A stretch of 64,000 bases of DNA, from assembly GCA_021234155.1 (NCBI GenBank), contig JAJEKV010000053.1, positions 7,703,424 to 7,767,423 of the forward strand. Reading direction: 5' to 3'. Both the position numbers and the translations under genes were made by a program. The notes under the pieces were generated by a model. That model had not been told where the DNA came from and ran no database searches. It was given only the letters and a program-made list of their open reading frames with translations. This document shows, piece by piece, positions 1 to 11,455 of the stretch; positions within the stretch are counted from its first letter, which is position 1, and each line of letters begins with the position of its first letter. This DNA comes from Isoetes taiwanensis. Taxonomy: Eukaryota > Streptophyta > Lycopodiopsida > Isoetales > Isoetaceae.

Positions 1-1772
1 ACTTTCCCCCAATCTAACGGCTCTAATTGCTTCTAACCTAACTTTTTGTAAGAAAAGGTGCCCTTACAGACCCTTATGTGGGGCTCGAGCACGGCATAGG
101 ATACTTTTACCTTGCACGGGGGGATCTCGAAGGTGTGACCTTGGAGGACTGGTTCCCCTAGAGGTGTGATCCTGGAGGACGGGATCCCCCCCTTATTGCG
201 CAATTACAGCGACCCCATATAACGAAAATCAGAGATTTTTTTGGGTTGGTTTTTCTCCCTCAATTCTCCACCGAATCGGATGGGATCACTTCAAGGATGG
301 TCGGAATGTGCTGTAGAAGAGCCGCAGGCAGATGCTAAGGAGGAAGAGCGAGGAACGCCGCTGCTATCAGGAAGCAATGATCTGGCAAAAAAATGACCCT
401 AAACTGCGCAGCTACCCTTTAACTACGTAGTTAACTACAGGATCTCGGAGGAGGGGATTTCGTTGATTGCAGGATCCTGGAGGAGGGTATCCCATGTGGG
501 GATGCCAGAGGTCAGAATCCAATCCTGAGCCCTCAGCTCTCAGCTATCCTGAGCCCTCAGGCACCGGCTCGACCCATCTTATCCCTAACAAAAGTTTTTG
601 CACTTCTATTCTATTCTATTCTATAATATGACCAGTGCATGAGATCCCAACAACATGCACATGAATTTTTGTAGAAAATGACTAATAGATAGTAACTTAT
701 TTTTCTTTTAGTAGAAGACTTATATAATGATAGTATAAAAGAAAACAATGATAAGAATTAATAAGGGGCAGAAAGGAACATCAAGCAAGAGAGCCATATT
801 GGAGGAAGTTAGGCAAGTGATGAGAGGCAAGACATACAATTTGAGAAAAAGAGAAACACGTTTCTTTCCCGTTTTGGGGAGGGAAACTAAGTCTTTGAAG
901 TAACATCAGAACAAAAATTGCCATTTTGTTGAAATTCTTAGAATATTCCTTGTTTGTCCACTTTAAGTAGCGAAAGAGGGGCGGAGCTTCAGATAGCGAA
1001 ACAAGGCCAATTTTTGAGCCCCTATTCTTGATCCCCTGTTCCTGAGACCTCTGTTTTTGAAGATCCCCATTCCGTCTTGAGCCCCTATTCTTCAGATCCG
1101 GCAGAGCTTCAATTACAATCACTGCCATTGAAGCACGATAGAGTCCGTTGAAAAGCACTCATGGTTTTTGTAGATGGAAGCCAGAAATAACCGCATTGTG
1201 ATGCTAAAGAACTCAATTCCATGTTTTTTTTGCAAATTTCCAGCTAAGTAATCCATATTTTTCTTTATCAATTTCTTTCTTAGAGGGTTTCTGCTTGCAG
1301 ATCTAACAATTGTGACCCTGGCCATGTCTGCAGTAGCTTTCTGTATGTTGCCTTGAATTAGAGGAATGTATCTGACCAATAGGATGTAAAAGCTGCCAGA
1401 ATTGCCCCATCCATGCAAATAATACTCCATGCAGGATACCTTCCTTATTCGCCCCCTACTCACGTGGCATCAAATCTGGCCCTCCAATTCAAGCCTCAAT
1501 TGCCAGAAATAATGCCACATTAGTAGGGAGACCGAATAAGGCAGGTTGGCCTAATCAGCATGTGGAGTAGTTCACAGAACGTGATATTGGTCAAAAGTTG
1601 GTCTCATATATTCGTTCGTAAAAGCCACAAAAATTCCAATCTTTTGGATGGCAAATTCTAGAATGTGGCTCGCATGAAACCAACAAACCGCGACTAGACT
1701 AGGCTTCTCATTCATCTCAGCAGATTTTCTACAATGGTGGATAGTGAGTAGCCGCACACATGCGAACTACCC
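1..1772. other. Intergenic repeat debris
   Basis: No gene can be supported here. Short degenerate direct repeats of the form GGATCCTGGAGGAGGG lie around 120-190 and 430-495. A pentamer run (TTCTA)n at about 605-625 looks like the 3' tail of a non-LTR element, because a LINE at 35.8 kb ends in the same pentamer. Minus-strand open frames at 781-1463 show no recognisable domain. Confidence 0.5.
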
Positions 1773-2060
1773 ATGAAAAATAAAGGGAATATCCAATTAT
1801 ATAATTTGGACCCCATAAAATACAATGCTAATAGATGTTTGGCTGGTGTACCTGCCGAAAGCCTATCACCGGGATTAAAAAACCCCGCCCTTTTGGGTTT
1901 TCGAGGAAAAACCCTAGTGATAAACCTTCGGCAAGGGGCTTGGACAAACGTAAGGCAGAGAAATCGCTCCTAAAACCCACGAATGGAGAAGTCGAAACAG
2001 ATGCCGCTCGCCAACGTGTACCTGCACATCACCAACACAAAAAAACATGACAAAACAAAC
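1773..2060. repeat. Remnant resembling a LINE 3' end
   Basis: The stretch around 1868-1925 (GATTAAAAAACCCC, then a GGGTTTTCGAGGAAAAAC motif) matches the 3' end of the LINE at 57.2 kb (GATTAAAAACCCCCCGAAGG, then TTTCGAGGAAAAAC at about 57285-57320). In both copies C-rich and G-rich runs can pair as a short stem just before CGAGGAAAAAC. Homology is seen; the assignment to that LINE family is inferred. Confidence 0.5.
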
Positions 2061-2196
2061 CTCCCAGAGTGGAGGGGATGATCACGCGTGCCACGCGACA
2101 ATAAAACAAAAACCTCTTCAAATAGAGGGGCTGGTCACACGTGCCAGGCGACAAATACAATAAACAAAGAAGGGGGGGAAGGGTGGGTTCACAAAA

Positions 2197-2751
2197 AAGA
2201 GAATAAGGTACTGCTGAGAGAGAAGAGGAAGCGCCGATGAGACGTTGATGCAGAACCGCGCCTAAAATAGCGAACTCCCAACTAGAAAAGGCATGTGCCG
2301 CATGCATGCATGCAAGACATACATGCTCGCCCCATTCTAGAATGGCGATCCGATGTCTCGGATCGATGGGATTCTATAATGGGGCTCGCATGAAACCAAC
2401 AAACCGCCCGAATACCAAAGGACTTCCTTAACAAAACTGGGATCGAGGACGAAGGTCACAGGATAAAGGCTAAAGAAGAGGCAAGGACGAGAAAGGACAT
2501 ACCACAGCATGAAAGAAACGCCAAATTGGTCAATCCAAGCAGGGAGAAGCCCCTCCCCTGCTTGGATTCAAAGAAAAGAGAATAAGGTACTGCTGAGAGA
2601 GAAGAGGAAGCGCCGATGAGACGTTGATGCAGAACCGCGCCTAAAATAGCGAACTCTCAACTAGAAAAGGCATGCGCCACATGCATGCATACAAGACATG
2701 CATGCTCGCCCCATTCTAGAATGGCGATCCGATGTCTCGGATCGATGGGAT
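2197..2751. repeat. Direct repeat pair of about 175 bp
   Basis: Positions 2197-2372 recur almost unchanged at 2576-2751, offset by 379 bp. Both copies start with GAATAAGGTACTGCTGAGAG and end with GATCCGATGTCTCGGATCGA, which contains an inverted repeat (GATCCGA / TCGGATC). A separate 25-bp match (GGCTCGCATGAAACCAACAA...) links 1667-1690 with 2383-2405, so the area 1.6-2.8 kb has been duplicated more than once. Confidence 0.8.
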
Positions 2752-2911
2752 ACAACAGCAACAAAAGCGCTCTAGTAACAAAAGCAGCAGAAAGGGGATA
2801 ATCTGTACCGATTTCAAAACCATGCCAGAATCTAAAGAAACAGAGTGAAGTCATGACAGGTTTGGGAGTGCGAACAAAGAATAAACCAATGGACGGAAAA
2901 AGTTGGTACAT
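2745..2911 (-). pseudogene. PHT1 phosphate transporter fragment
   Basis: Reading the minus strand from 2911, the peptide contains [18 protein letters not shown] followed by [12 protein letters not shown]. This corresponds to the conserved stretch of plant PHT1 proton/phosphate symporters of the major facilitator superfamily, where a transmembrane helix with LCFFRFWLGFG precedes the signature GGDYPLSATI. Here the signature reads [10 protein letters not shown]. Similarity stops at the edge of the 175-bp repeat at about 2751, so only some 50 residues of a roughly 530-residue protein remain. There are no flanking exons. It is a dead fragment, probably carried in by a transposon or left by deletion. 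Identification rests on the signature and its preceding helix. Confidence 0.75.
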
Positions 2912-3435
2912 ATAAAATATTATGTTCTATTGTAAATATATCTGTAGTGCCATATTAGCCATTCAATAGGCATAATTATAAATGAATTATGGTGGTTTTT
3001 GAAAAATGGATACCAGCATCTGTAAAAGTCTATTCTACAAGAGTAGTCTATAATGATTTTGCATAGACAACAATGGACCATAATGCTTTTACCATAGCCA
3101 AATGAAGGAGCCCCATGCCACCTACTGCAAATTGCACTTGTTAGACCTGCCCATCAGATCTCTAGTTTGCAACAAACAACTTTTATTCAAATCAACTCTG
3201 GAACAAGCTTTTCATGTTCACTTAAGAAAATCACATGTAAGATATAAGTAGAAAACAAGACGACGAAGGTTCACCTTTAACCACTGCAATGATATACATT
3301 TAGATTTATCATTCAATGAGGCATGGAGATAATGATGCATAAATTAATACTTACTTTACCTACAACTGGATCAAGAAACACCGCAAATGCGGAATTTGAG
3401 CCCATCTCTCATTTAGAAATATCTTCTGCTTCAAG
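2912..3435. other. AT-rich spacer without recognisable content
   Basis: No domain, RNA gene or clear repeat is visible between the phosphate transporter and PPR fragments. Confidence 0.5.
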
Positions 3436-3439
3436 CGAG

Positions 3440-3665
3440 AGCATGCTAAATAGAAGTACAACATATGAGCATGCATTAGTTTACCTTCTGCCAAAAATCC
3501 TGGATGTGAACACACATCTAAAATGGTTCTAAAACTAACCTTGTCTGGTTCTACACCATCCCAATACATTTGCCTATAGATTTGAAAGCATTCAATTCAT
3601 AGCCCTGCTCAGTATGAGCAGAAATACATGTGGTCCATGATCTTGCATACATATATCCTTCAAAG
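3440..3665 (-). pseudogene. Pentatricopeptide repeat (PPR) protein fragment
   Basis: On the minus strand a peptide with SWTTCISAHTEQGYELNAF (about 3640-3580) is followed, after a frame change near 3580, by YRQMYWDGVEPDKVSFRTIL and then CSHPGFLAEGKLMHAHM. This is the pattern of plant PLS-class PPR proteins: a WTTMI-type repeat start, the GVEPDKVTF helix junction and the AxxGxLxEGKxxHAH unit. Such organellar RNA-binding proteins are most expanded in seed-free vascular plants. Only about 1.5-2 repeats survive, with one frameshift and no continuation on either side. Identity as a PPR is well supported; the parent gene cannot be named. Confidence 0.8.
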
Positions 3666-3669
3666 ATTA

Positions 3670-5140
3670 CATTTACTATACATTTTTAGAAGGGCATTTC
3701 TCACAACAACATCAGAGTTGAAGCTTTTAATACTGCTACAGTGAATAAGCTTGCCATATGCAAATGCTTCTATAACTGAACAAGCATTAAAAATAGCAGC
3801 AAAGATTGTTGTTTATCTTTTGATTGTATCTGCTCAAAAAGATGGTGTGCATCTTTCCATCTCCCCCATTATCCATAATCCCCATCGTACAAGAATTTCA
3901 TTATATTGGATGGCAGCATGTCTGAACTAATACAACTTTTTTTGTATGGGGCTTATCAGGTACATTTGTTAACTTAATTGTCATATTGTATCACGATAAA
4001 ATCCATTATTGCCCAAATATATGCATCACTGTCTTGCATTTGACCATTCTTTTTCAATGTATTTTTATTCCAGCTGCTCTCTGCTCTCTTGGAACTCTCT
4101 CATTGGCATATATGCACAACATAGCTGTGAGTAAGAAGCATTTCAAACTCTGTCTTCTATGATGCTAGAGGATGTTATGCTATCTATAACTTCATTTTGC
4201 TGTCATTCTACCATGGTCAATAAAGCCCACCACTTGTCTTTATGAGTCCAGAGTACTAAATTACAAGAACCTTGGAATATTACAACTCCACAGCTGACAT
4301 TGGAAAAGCTGGACGGACAGTTGTAGTAGAGGTCTTACCGAAGATTATTTTGCCTTTACCTGATATAGCAACTTGGACTTCCTTGCTTAACAAATCTTAT
4401 TCAGTTAGTAATGTCATGTACACATGAATTTTTTTAACCCAATTGTAATCCATAAAATCTTTTATAGAAGCTAGCGCATTCAAAGAGACTAAATGTTTAC
4501 TAAGCACGCCAACACTGATTTGTTTAGGATCTAAAAAACCAAGAAAGCAAGGTAAAGTAAAAGTTGGACTTGCCAGGGGGTATATTCTTATAAACATCTT
4601 CAAGAAATAGTGATCAAAATGAATGATATACTTCCTTAGAAATGCCATCAACCAAATGAAGAGGGCACTGCACCCTAGTACCCTGAGAGTTCATCAAGGA
4701 AGAGGCAATCCTCGTCACCTTAGCCTTCGAGCTTCATCATGTGGTTTAAGAACTTGTACATCCTAATCTAGACCATCAATGGAAGAGCATACAAAAGTAC
4801 ATGTCTATAGATGTAGCATACAAAAACCGAATATGCAATAATAAATGCATAATTTATGAGACTCGGTTAGCATTGTTTGTCTTTGCTCTAGTGATCCTCC
4901 AAATGTTGCTTCTCATATCGGTTGAGCTGCTGTACCTAAGCTACTTGCACCCAAGCATTAATATGTGGTGATTGAGAAGAGCTATAAACCATATGCCAGG
5001 AGACAAGCATGAATGCAAGGTGTCGTCTGCATGCATACTGGAACCACTGCAATTCCTGTGTTTCAAGCCAATCAATTTGAACATGGACAACATGATAAGC
5101 AGAAGTTAGAACAGACATCATTGGAGTAATGATTAAAGCA
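3670..5140. other. Non-coding AT-rich stretch
   Basis: Several short minus-strand open frames (4397-4651, 4936-5121) occur but contain no recognisable domain and have no sensible context. Nothing else is supported. Confidence 0.5.
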
Positions 5141-5686
5141 TTAGGGTTTTTTTGAGATTAAAAAAGGGCCTTCAAAACGTGCCAACTAAGCCAAATAAAG
5201 ATAAATGAACTACCAATCAGAAATCAGAGCTTGACGGGTCCAGTCAGCAAAACTGTTATAACTAACTCACTGGATCACATTTTCTAGCATAACTATTGAT
5301 AGAAAAGTCCAAATGAGCTCTCGTTTAGTGCAATAGATAGGTCTCGTTGAGATCTTTCCAATCTTAGGTGCTTTGCACATATTTTAACCACTTATGATTG
5401 TCAAAACTCCCAAAAATATGGTTTTTACCATTTTTTACTATCCTACGGGGCTAAAAGATATGCAAACCACCCAAGGTTGGAAAGATCTCAATGAGATCTA
5501 TCTATTGCACCAAACAAGAGCTCATTTGGACTTTTCTATCAACACTTATGCTAGAAAATGTGATCCAGTGAGTTAGTTATAACTGTTTTGCTGACTGGAT
5601 TACCAGTTCTGTTTTCTGATTGGTAGTTCATATAGCTTAGTCAGCAGTTCTTAGAAGGCCCTTTTATGATCTCAAAAAAACCCTAA
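5141..5686. mobile_element. Foldback MITE-like element, 546 bp
   Basis: The left end (TTAGGGTTTTTTTGAGATTA) and right end (GATCTCAAAAAAACCCTAA at 5668-5686) are inverted repeats, and the similarity continues inward for roughly 240 bp on each side. Examples are CACTGGATCACATTTTCTAG at about 5270 against its reverse complement at about 5550, and GAGATCTTTCCAATCTTAGG against CCAAGGTTGGAAAGATCTC. The central loop is about 70-80 bp (5385-5460). There is no coding capacity. The target-site duplication is not clear. The form is that of a hairpin MITE of unassigned superfamily. Confidence 0.85.
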
Positions 5687-5944
5687 TATATGCAGATTGA
5701 TTGACGTAATAGTAAAGCACCAGCATTAAAAACCTCAAAATGAGTGACTTTGCTTTAGCTCATCACATCCTCTAGCATTTCTTGGACACCATTTTCTCGG
5801 TTGTTATTCTTCATCTCAACACAATATTAGACCAAATCGAATCGTTGCCCTTTGTTCTTATAGCGACATGTACTGAAGAATGAATCCCAAAAGGCTTTCA
5901 AAAAGGTGTTGCATCCTTTTCAAATCAAATCGAAGGTGCTAGTT

Positions 5945-6408
5945 GTTTGCCAAAACAGAAACTCCTTGTAGAAAATGATGGCGCTTTCAGTTTCCTTGCT
6001 GGATCCACTATCGAAGGTGGATCTGCCGTAAACTGGTCTGCTTCAATCTGCATTCCAGATCATGTCTTAGACGAATGGGGAAGAGAATATGGCTTAAATC
6101 TGTTTCTGAGCTAAGAATACAGCTCGCCTATGGCCAAGGTATGCAATGGACTTGGATTCCAGACGGAAATATGTGAAGAAAGCTTTCAGAACAGGGTTTT
6201 ACGAATTTGGTGTGAGAAATTAGGTTAGAGAGTTGAAGACATACCTAGAAATAATGGCACACTACATAATTGTGGGCACTCCAGATTTGGCTGCAAAACA
6301 GAATCAAAACAATCCACTTCCGAGACGTGGCTTGTAGATGCTGCATCTGCTGGAGCAATTATTCTGACAAGTTTCAAAGCAGAAGGAATCCTCCTTATAG
6401 GATGAACT
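5945..6408 (+). pseudogene. Long-chain alcohol oxidase (FAO, GMC family) fragment
   Basis: One plus-strand frame reads FLAGSTIEGGSAVNWSASI, then PDHVLDEWGREYGLNLF, EESFQNRVLRIWCEKLG, NCGHSRFGCKTESKQST and ETWLVDAASAGAIILTSFKA. This is the middle of plant long-chain-alcohol oxidases, flavoenzymes that oxidise long-chain fatty alcohols, with the family's GSTVGGGSAVNW flavin loop, the CGxCxYGCKxGxKxxT cluster and TWLVDAVxxGAxILTxxKAE. Two in-frame stops, TAA at 6112-6114 and TAG at 6226-6228, break it, and it ends at TGA near 6408. About 150 of roughly 750 residues are present. The frame is otherwise well kept, so the loss looks fairly recent. Confidence 0.85.
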
Positions 6409-7002
6409 GCAAAAACAGGCTATAGAAGCCCAAAGGAGGCCTCTTCGGCCCAACAACGGAAACAAGTGATAGTTTACAGCCAATAATGGGTTTGGAGCAG
6501 TTATTGGCATATTTCGGGCATATATTGGCATATACCTGGAATATGCCACAAACCCACATGAACGAAGGTTTGCCCCCTTAGGGGCAACCCAAAAAAGACC
6601 CAATTGTTATATTGTTCCCCATCACCATGTTCTGCCATTTGCTTTAGTAACCTTCACCATGTTTCTACCATTTGTTCCCCATCACCATGTTGTACTAGTG
6701 CAGAATTGTTTGGGCAACTTAAAAAAAAGGGACCCAGGAATTGTTATATTGTTGTAGGGAAAACCCAATTGCTATAGGGTTCAGGAGGGCAACCTATTGT
6801 GCGACAGCACCTTGTTCTTCTATTTGATACTACATGATACCACGTCACATATTCATTTAAGGACAAATTGAAGCACAAAATGAAACCCCAAGGTGGGACG
6901 TACAATATATAATAGCAGTTTAGACTTGTTTGCAACATATTATGTGTTCCATCATTCCATTAATAGCTGGTGGAAATACAGAAAAGCTAAAAAGCGATAA
7001 AT
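6409..7002. other. Spacer with short local repeats
   Basis: GTTCCCCATCACCATGTT occurs at about 6613 and again at about 6674, and a near copy of AATTGTTATATTGTT appears at 6603 and 6739. No gene is seen. This region lies just downstream of the dirigent-like gene and probably includes its 3' untranslated region. Confidence 0.45.
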
Positions 7003-7536
7003 TTATGGGAGGCAATTAGGCATAAGCTCCATGATAGGAAGAGAGAGCTTGAATACAAAGTTAAAGGTTTGAATGTCACCAGAGAGCATAGTGAAGGTAG
7101 CCATGACAGGCCCACCAGAAAGCATACCACCACAACCAAAAGCAGGTATCTCCCAATCGGGCAGAAGGATGCGACCAGAGAAGCACACAGTTCCGGCCAC
7201 ACCGTTGGGAAGCTTAAATTCCATGCTGAACTGAGAAACGTAGCTAAAATCCGTCATAGAATCGCCCATGTAGAAGCCACGGTTTCGAGTGACTTCCTGG
7301 GAGTTGAAATCCGGCGTTGCAGTACATTTCACATCGAAGATGCCCAATGCGCCAAATTTGTTGGTGTTGTTGAGCGGCTTCACCACATAGAATGCATTGG
7401 CCGCTCTGTTGGGCTCCGGAGTTATGAATTTATGGCAGTACGCTGTGATTGGATGCCTGTTTCCTTCCGCCCTTGTCATTATGCTCAATCCACATAGCAT
7501 CATCATACACGGCATCGTTATCCTGCTCCTCGCCAT
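7003..7536 (-). CDS. Dirigent-like protein
   Basis: A single uninterrupted 177-codon frame, the usual length of small dirigent proteins. Residues 1-24 are hydrophobic (MPCMMMLCGLSIMTRA) and can serve as a secretion signal. The rest follows the dirigent beta-barrel pattern: a first strand around ITAYCHKF, then KFGALGIFDVKCTATPDF, then RNRGFYMGDSM, a strand FSMEFKLPNGVAGTVCFSGR, and a C-terminal GGMLSGGPVMATF in the position of the family's VVGGTGxF element. Dirigent proteins steer stereoselective coupling of monolignol radicals in the cell wall; whether this divergent member does so cannot be told. Plant dirigent genes are usually intronless, which fits. It is the only apparently intact host gene in the window. 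Confidence 0.72.
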   Translation of the reverse strand: MARSRITMPCMMMLCGLSIMTRAEGNRHPITAYCHKFITPEPNRAANAFYVVKPLNNTNKFGALGIFDVKCTATPDFNSQEVTRNRGFYMGDSMTDFSYVSQFSMEFKLPNGVAGTVCFSGRILLPDWEIPAFGCGGMLSGGPVMATFTMLSGDIQTFNFVFKLSLPIMELMPNCLP

Positions 7537-8604
7537 TTTGGGTTTGCATCATCCTCCATTTTGTTTTCATATATATATTTGCTTTCCATGTCTTCGATAG
7601 CTGCCCGTGTATTTGCCACTTCACCTTTAGTTTTGTGATACAATTCATTCACCAGTTTTGGAACTTGGAGTGACAAGGTTCTGTTGTGGATTGGATAACT
7701 CTCGTTAAAACTTGGCCCCTTGGGCATAACAAAACTAACTTGGATGACATATGATATTTCTTAACAAAAGTTGTGAATCAGTTGGAATGTCTAATTGAGA
7801 ATATGTCAATCTTGAATGTTGGTATATGAATCTCTCCACAACTTAGGTTGGTATTCATTAGTTGTTAGACGGTGATATGAGATTGCAAGACTCATCAAGT
7901 TATTTAAAATCTATAGGCTACATTAAATATATCACACCATTGGCATGTTGGTCGTGTCCAAGATCCTGGGGAGAAATAAACTTAATTAGTTCTAGTTTTC
8001 AAAATTTATTAGTACCGTATGTCTGATCCAGCTTTATTTCATTACTTCTCATATAAACATATTACATTTTTGTAGATGTGGCAAGTACATTATCTCTCTT
8101 TGAAGTATTGAGTACTTTCATTTATGTGGCAATTAACTACTGCAATCTCGTCTCTTCCAACAAAAACTCTGGCTGCACATAGTCAAAATTGGGCATTATC
8201 TAATTGCTTGCTGTAGATTAAAAGAAGTCCTAATAGGCTTTTCATCCTAACATTTTCTACAAAACTTCTCACACACCAACTCCTTGTGACGCCAAGGAAA
8301 AACTATAAAATTTGTTCCATTTACCCACAATTTCTGAATCACCTTTATCTTGTATCCATTTTTTTCCAAGCTCTAGAAACAAATAATTTGAGGTACAGCT
8401 CCCATTCAAACTAATAATATTTTGCAATTCAAGGTGCAAGTGAATCGGAGCTCCCATTCAAAATAATATTATTTTGCAATTCAAGGTGCAAATGAATGTA
8501 GGATTGATGGTTAAAAATCCTTGTGGATTGCTATACAATAGCCACAAAAGTATGAAACCATCATGAAAAACAAGTGAGATGCCTGTTATATCCTGCTAGT
8601 GCCC
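7537..8604. other. Upstream region of the dirigent-like gene and spacer
   Basis: Contains the presumed promoter and 5' leader of the minus-strand dirigent-like gene. An open frame at 7518-7727 overlaps its start and has no recognisable domain. A short direct duplication (GAGCTCCCATTCAAA) occurs at about 8395 and 8447. No other feature is supported. Confidence 0.4.
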
Positions 8605-8607
8605 TAT

Positions 8608-8632
8608 AAGTCGTATTTAATTAAAGTGGGAC
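8608..8632. repeat. Left terminal inverted repeat of element A
   Basis: Exact inverted match to 34795-34819. A 23/25 match also occurs at 50814-50838, the right end of element B. Confidence 0.75.
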
Positions 8633-8805
8633 AAATCTTGAATTTTGGGACTCGGACTGAAAATGGGACTCACACCCCATAAATTTTTTTTTTTTGAATC
8701 GATTGCTTGAATAGAATTACACATCACACACAAAGAAATGGGTTACTTGTTTTCCTCATAAATTTTACAAACCACTAGTTGAGAAAGTTTTCAAGCTTCT
8801 CAATA

Positions 8806-11455
8806 TTATCTACCCTCATACAATGATATAGCATGGAGGTTGCTCATGGCTTTGTCCATCTCCCTTTTTGGGATCTTGTGTGTGTTGTCCTTTGCATTGT
8901 GAGAACTTGGATATGACCATACCACACACTCCACCAATTCCCTCCTTTGAGGATCAGCATAATTTGCCCTCCACTTCTTCTCCCAGCAGTCGGTGTATTG
9001 CTCCTTCAAGTTGCCCTTCTTGTGTCTCCCAATGGGCTCCCAATATTGAATTTGGAATTTAGGACACAACTCCTCTCCATCAGGCATAGTGGTGGTTACT
9101 TTAGAGCCCTAACCATATTGGACAGTCCTCATCATCAGGCCTTACTAGCACAAAGTATCCTTCCTTGATGTCCTCAAAGGGATCCCACTCAGGAAGATCA
9201 AACCACTTCGGCTTTGAGGCCTTACTTCCCACAAACCACTTGGAACCCTTGTTAGGACCCAAGTGAACATTCTTAGACGTGCTTGCTTCTTGAGAACCCT
9301 CCCATCTTGACTCTGGCAAGAACCCGTCTCTTAGCTTCCTCCCACATGGCTGTTCAGTTTCTAAGCATGTCACAACTTTCTCCCAGTACTTAATTAGGGA
9401 GTCCATTTGATTTTTCTTAAGAGTGGAGGTGTGCTTTCCATTTCGAACATCATCCCAGTGCGTTATGTAATCCTTGATGCCCTTCACTAGTTGGCTAGAG
9501 TCTTTGACAGTCTTGAAGGGAGGTAGTGGTTTTGGCTACCCTTTAGGAATGAGAACTTCACCAGCAGCACCTCTTTGCCACAACTCGATTCCTTGTACAG
9601 GCATCCACAACTTGTCACCTGGTCTCCTATATTGCATGATTGGTATTCCATCCCTAACCCAAAACTTGAACTGAAGTGGCTTTGTGTGTCCTGTCAACTG
9701 GTCCTTACCATCTAGCAAGTATCCCTCTACAAATGATTTCCAATCTGCAACCTCATCCATCAAGAAAGCCATTGGGTTGGGGTCAATGCAGCTCTCAAAC
9801 ACATCCATTAGTTCAAGGAGACTAGTCACGTTTTCTCTCTTCAGCTTGGTGGAGAAAGTTCCAAAGAATCCATCTATATCATCATGCGTATACCCAACCA
9901 TCATGAATCCCACTTTCACAACTTTGAATACTCCCACTGCTGTCAAGTATGACATTGCCCCAAACATCCATCTATTCTTGTTTTCTTTCCAACAGTTGTC
10001 CAATTGAACACATAGCTCCTCATGCAGTGGTTTCTCAAGTAAGGGGAAATCATCCCAAGTCCTCCTTGATTCACTAGACACCTTGGATGTGAGCTTTTTT
10101 ATCTGCCTTTGGTAACAAAGCGGTTGATCATCCATCAAAGCCTCAAAATGGGGTCAAGGGGAATACCTCCTCCCTTCTATCGATCCTTTCTCTAGTGTTC
10201 TCAAGAACTTGAAAATAGAGCTCACATGGAAGTTTGGATCATCCCTCCATAGATCAAGCACAAAATGACCATATGTTCCGGTTCCATGACCATGTGTTAA
10301 GACACCCGCCGGACTTACTTTCATCAAAAAAGCGTTTTGACAACGCTTTGGGTAAAGGATCTAGCTTTGGCAAGAAAGTCTTGTGTTGGTCCATCTTATC
10401 ATGAATTATACACAAAAATTTGTCCTTTGCATCTCAGAAAATGTTCTCCACTGCCAATACAACTGTCTACATGATATTTGGTCCCTTTGGTGATCTGCAA
10501 ATTGCTCCCTAATTGCCATTCTTTCTTTCTCTATTGCAGTTGATGCAAGTGTATCCTTGAGTTGAATGCAAGTGTTGCACTTTGAGAATGGCATGTGGCA
10601 AAAGACACTCACGCCCCGAGAAGTGAGTGCTCTATAACTTGCTAAAATGTGATTGAGAAAGAGGCCTACCTCCAGTAGTTTCTAGGATGGAGTTGACCTC
10701 TTTAAGGCACTCCTTTTGGATATAGTGTTGTGGCAACACCCTTTGCACCACTCGCGTTCACCTTCGACTTGTGGGGCATAGATTGAGACATGTATCTCAC
10801 AAAGCTCTCGAAGACTGCAATGGCCTTGAGAGTATTTGCTCTAGGTTTCAAAGTGAGTGCATTACCATGTTGGAACAAACTGTGCCCTTTTCTAACCTGC
10901 TCCCAGTATCTGTAGAATGAAGACTTGCTCACCCCAAGAATCCATCTCAATGCTCTCATACATACCCTCATGTCCCTCAATTGATATAGTAGCCTTCCTG
11001 TGTTTTCATCATATTTTGGAATTCTTTACGTATGAGTAGATGAAATTAATCCTATCTTTTTGAAGTCGCCCAATGTATTGGGACCTTATCTCGCACGCGA
11101 GGTCATCCACCTTTGTCTTGCCTTTGTGCAATCTAGGTTGCAACACTCTTGTCCCCTAATTGCCTCTAGGTTTTCTTTGGTTGGGGCCATACTTTCCATC
11201 CTTTCTAAATATTTGTCAATTCTAGCCCTCTTGGGCACCCTTGGCTGCCTTTTATGAAGAACATAACGTCTCTTCCTTGTGATCAAAGGATGCTCATCGA
11301 CCACCAAATCTTCCACATGGCCTTGAGTGGGTCTTGGGGTATGTAGTTGAGTAGGGCATTCCAGACTATCACCATTCTTGTGTGTAATATATCTAATTGG
11401 CCATCTCAACCGACTTTGGGACTCCAAAGAACCCGTGAGCACACAATGCAATCAC
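8806..11455 (-). pseudogene. DUF7869-type transposase-like gene (decayed)
   Basis: Collinear minus-strand pieces give a protein of roughly 850 residues. The N-terminal part (11451-11086) ends in GQECCNLDCTKARQRW. Next (10980-10702) is a segment with CMRALRWILGVSKSSFYRYW and HGNALTLKPRAN, resembling the helix-turn-helix-like block before DUF7869. Then come FSKCNTCIQLKDTLAS (about 10590-10530), IIHDKMDQHKTFLPKL (about 10400), and the core (10138-9536) with LDNCWKENKNRWMFGAMSYL and VGYTHDDIDGFFGTFSTKL. The tail has EGYFVLVRPDDEDCPIWLG. The conserved Asp residues in DKMDQ, LDNC and DDIDGFF suggest an RNase H-like nuclease (inference). Breaks: TAG at 9536-9538, a frame change near 9105 and several upstream of 10140. 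Its position beside the left end of element A suits a transposase. Confidence 0.65.

Noticed and set aside
8690..8720. T12 run plus GAATCGATTGC as a LINE tail within the left end of element A
   Set aside because: Possible, but the adjacent sequence matches the left end of B over the same span, so I kept it as element sequence; noted as a weakness of the boundary.
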